A stretch of 64,000 nt of DNA from Coffea arabica (Eukaryota > Streptophyta > Magnoliopsida > Gentianales > Rubiaceae): NCBI RefSeq assembly GCF_036785885.1, contig NC_092323.1, positions 9,432,501 through 9,496,500 on the forward strand, written 5' to 3'. The translations under genes and the position numbers were made by a program. This document shows positions 63,082-64,000 of this stretch, one piece after another. A model generated the notes under the pieces. It ran no database searches and had not been told where the DNA came from. It saw nothing but the letters and a program-made list of their open reading frames with translations. Position 1 is the first letter of the stretch, and every line of letters begins with the position of its first letter.

Positions 63082-64000
63082 AAGTCATGGGGGAAAATGG
63101 ATGAAAAGTTGCCATACACAGTAATCGAACTTCCGGGGTTAACAATTTAATGTGAGACCAGTTGGTTCAAAAAGTTGATGAAAGCATGACAGATAGAAGT
63201 GTGACACGCTAACAGGCAAAAAAAATAGTGCTCGATTTAAATGGCATGCGTTAAAATTTGGCATCGATGTGGAGAGATATTTCAAGAAATTGTGAGATTT
63301 TGTGTGTACAAGGTGTGAGATTTTGTGTGGACGAAAGATATATAGAAGTATCAATTTTATTTTTATTTATATTATTTTTTTAGATCTGCCATATCTATTG
63401 ATTTCAAATTTATATGTGTTTGTATCATGTTTGTTTGATGTATTTTCTATCATCACTACAGATTTATTTGAATGAAATCATCTTTTCTATATAAAAAAAA
63501 AAGATGTCGAATTATATACTTCGGCCTAGGAAGCCAAATATCATGGACTATGCCCGCTCTGGCCTTTACCAGTCGTAAAAGAGTATGTTGTGTTTGGATT
63601 GCATTTTCTAAGATTTTTTATAGAAAAATTACTGTAGCGATTTAATATATATGAGGAAAAAAAGTAATAGAAAAATGTGATAACGGAAAACGATGCAATT
63701 TTTCGGCGGAAAATGACTGTCCAAACAAGGCTGCCCATATCCATATCTGAAAAAGAATCTTATGTTAAAGAGAGAAAGGGCAGTAAATCCAAAATGCAAT
63801 CAACGATGCAATCATGCTATCAGTCACTAATCAGTGTGTAGATAAGATTGCATACAGAAGAAAGGGTTCGCTGCTAGTTGATGCTACTACTTTACTTCTT
63901 ATGCCAATGATTTTAGAGCAAAGAATAGTTAGACCTGCTGCGCATCACAACAATTATTGGCCTTATTAAAAAGAGAATGTTCTCAATTCTATATATATAT
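63082..64000. other. Right-edge intergenic DNA
   Basis: No gene is seen. The region holds a MITE-like element near 63588-63729, and the window ends in a short TA run. Confidence 0.5.
63588..63729. mobile_element. MITE-like element with TGTTTGGA ends
   Basis: The left end reads TTGTGTTTGGATTGCATTTTC. The complement of the right end reads CTTGTTTGGACAGTCATTTTC. The core (TATAGAAAAATTACTGTAGC, then GATTTAATATATATGAGG) matches the segment at 35977-36060. No convincing TSD was found, so the superfamily stays open. Confidence 0.55.

Overview
The window is nuclear DNA of a dicot plant. The evidence is GT/AG introns in AT-rich DNA, plant-specific proteins (plastid FNR, chloroplast DnaJ 11, an ARO armadillo protein, a glycine-rich cold-shock protein with CCHC knuckles) and intergenic DNA full of SINEs and MITEs. 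I cannot name the species. A woody asterid, perhaps Rubiaceae, is only a guess from repeat style.

Eight protein genes are clear. From left to right they are APE2 (AP endonuclease 2, + strand, 10 exons, 5783-10681), a small chloroplast J-protein (17047-17562), an ARO armadillo protein (29334-31310), leaf-type ferredoxin-NADP reductase (9 exons, 36951-39400), a cold-shock-domain/zinc-knuckle RNA chaperone (41042-41836), a thaumatin-like protein (45190-47097), SWC6 (the HIT zinc-finger subunit of the SWR1 complex, minus strand, 53208-51865) and a second thaumatin-like protein (60751-62196). All spliced models were built by hand from GT/AG sites with consistent phase. The order APE2 - DnaJ 11 - ARO - cold-shock protein - thaumatin matches, from memory, consecutive Arabidopsis loci At4g36050 to At4g36010. 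FNR and SWC6 would be the extra genes here.

The leftmost 3.4 kb may hold an unrecognised minus-strand gene; one candidate exon carries a 25-residue tandem repeat. The long gene-poor stretches (10.7-17 kb, 17.6-29.3 kb, 31.3-36.9 kb, 47-51.8 kb, 53.3-60.3 kb) contain small transposons whose ends can be set from target-site duplications (TSDs). These are a TRIM carrying a nested hAT element, a second hAT MITE with GAGCTC-rich arms, several Mutator-type MITEs with 9-10 bp TSDs, about seven tRNA-type SINEs or SINE pieces, a LINE RNase H remnant and another poly-A retroposon. No intact large transposon, tRNA, rRNA, known miRNA or CRISPR array was seen.

The genes do not form one pathway. They cover DNA repair (APE2), plastid proteostasis and photosynthetic electron transfer (DnaJ 11, FNR), polar growth (ARO), cold/RNA handling (CSP), apoplastic defence (two thaumatin-like proteins) and chromatin (SWC6). 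I found no convincing new biological system. The most useful observations are the conserved gene block, the nested or adjacent transposon insertions, the near-complete fold-back MITE and the unidentified repeat-bearing exon at the left edge.
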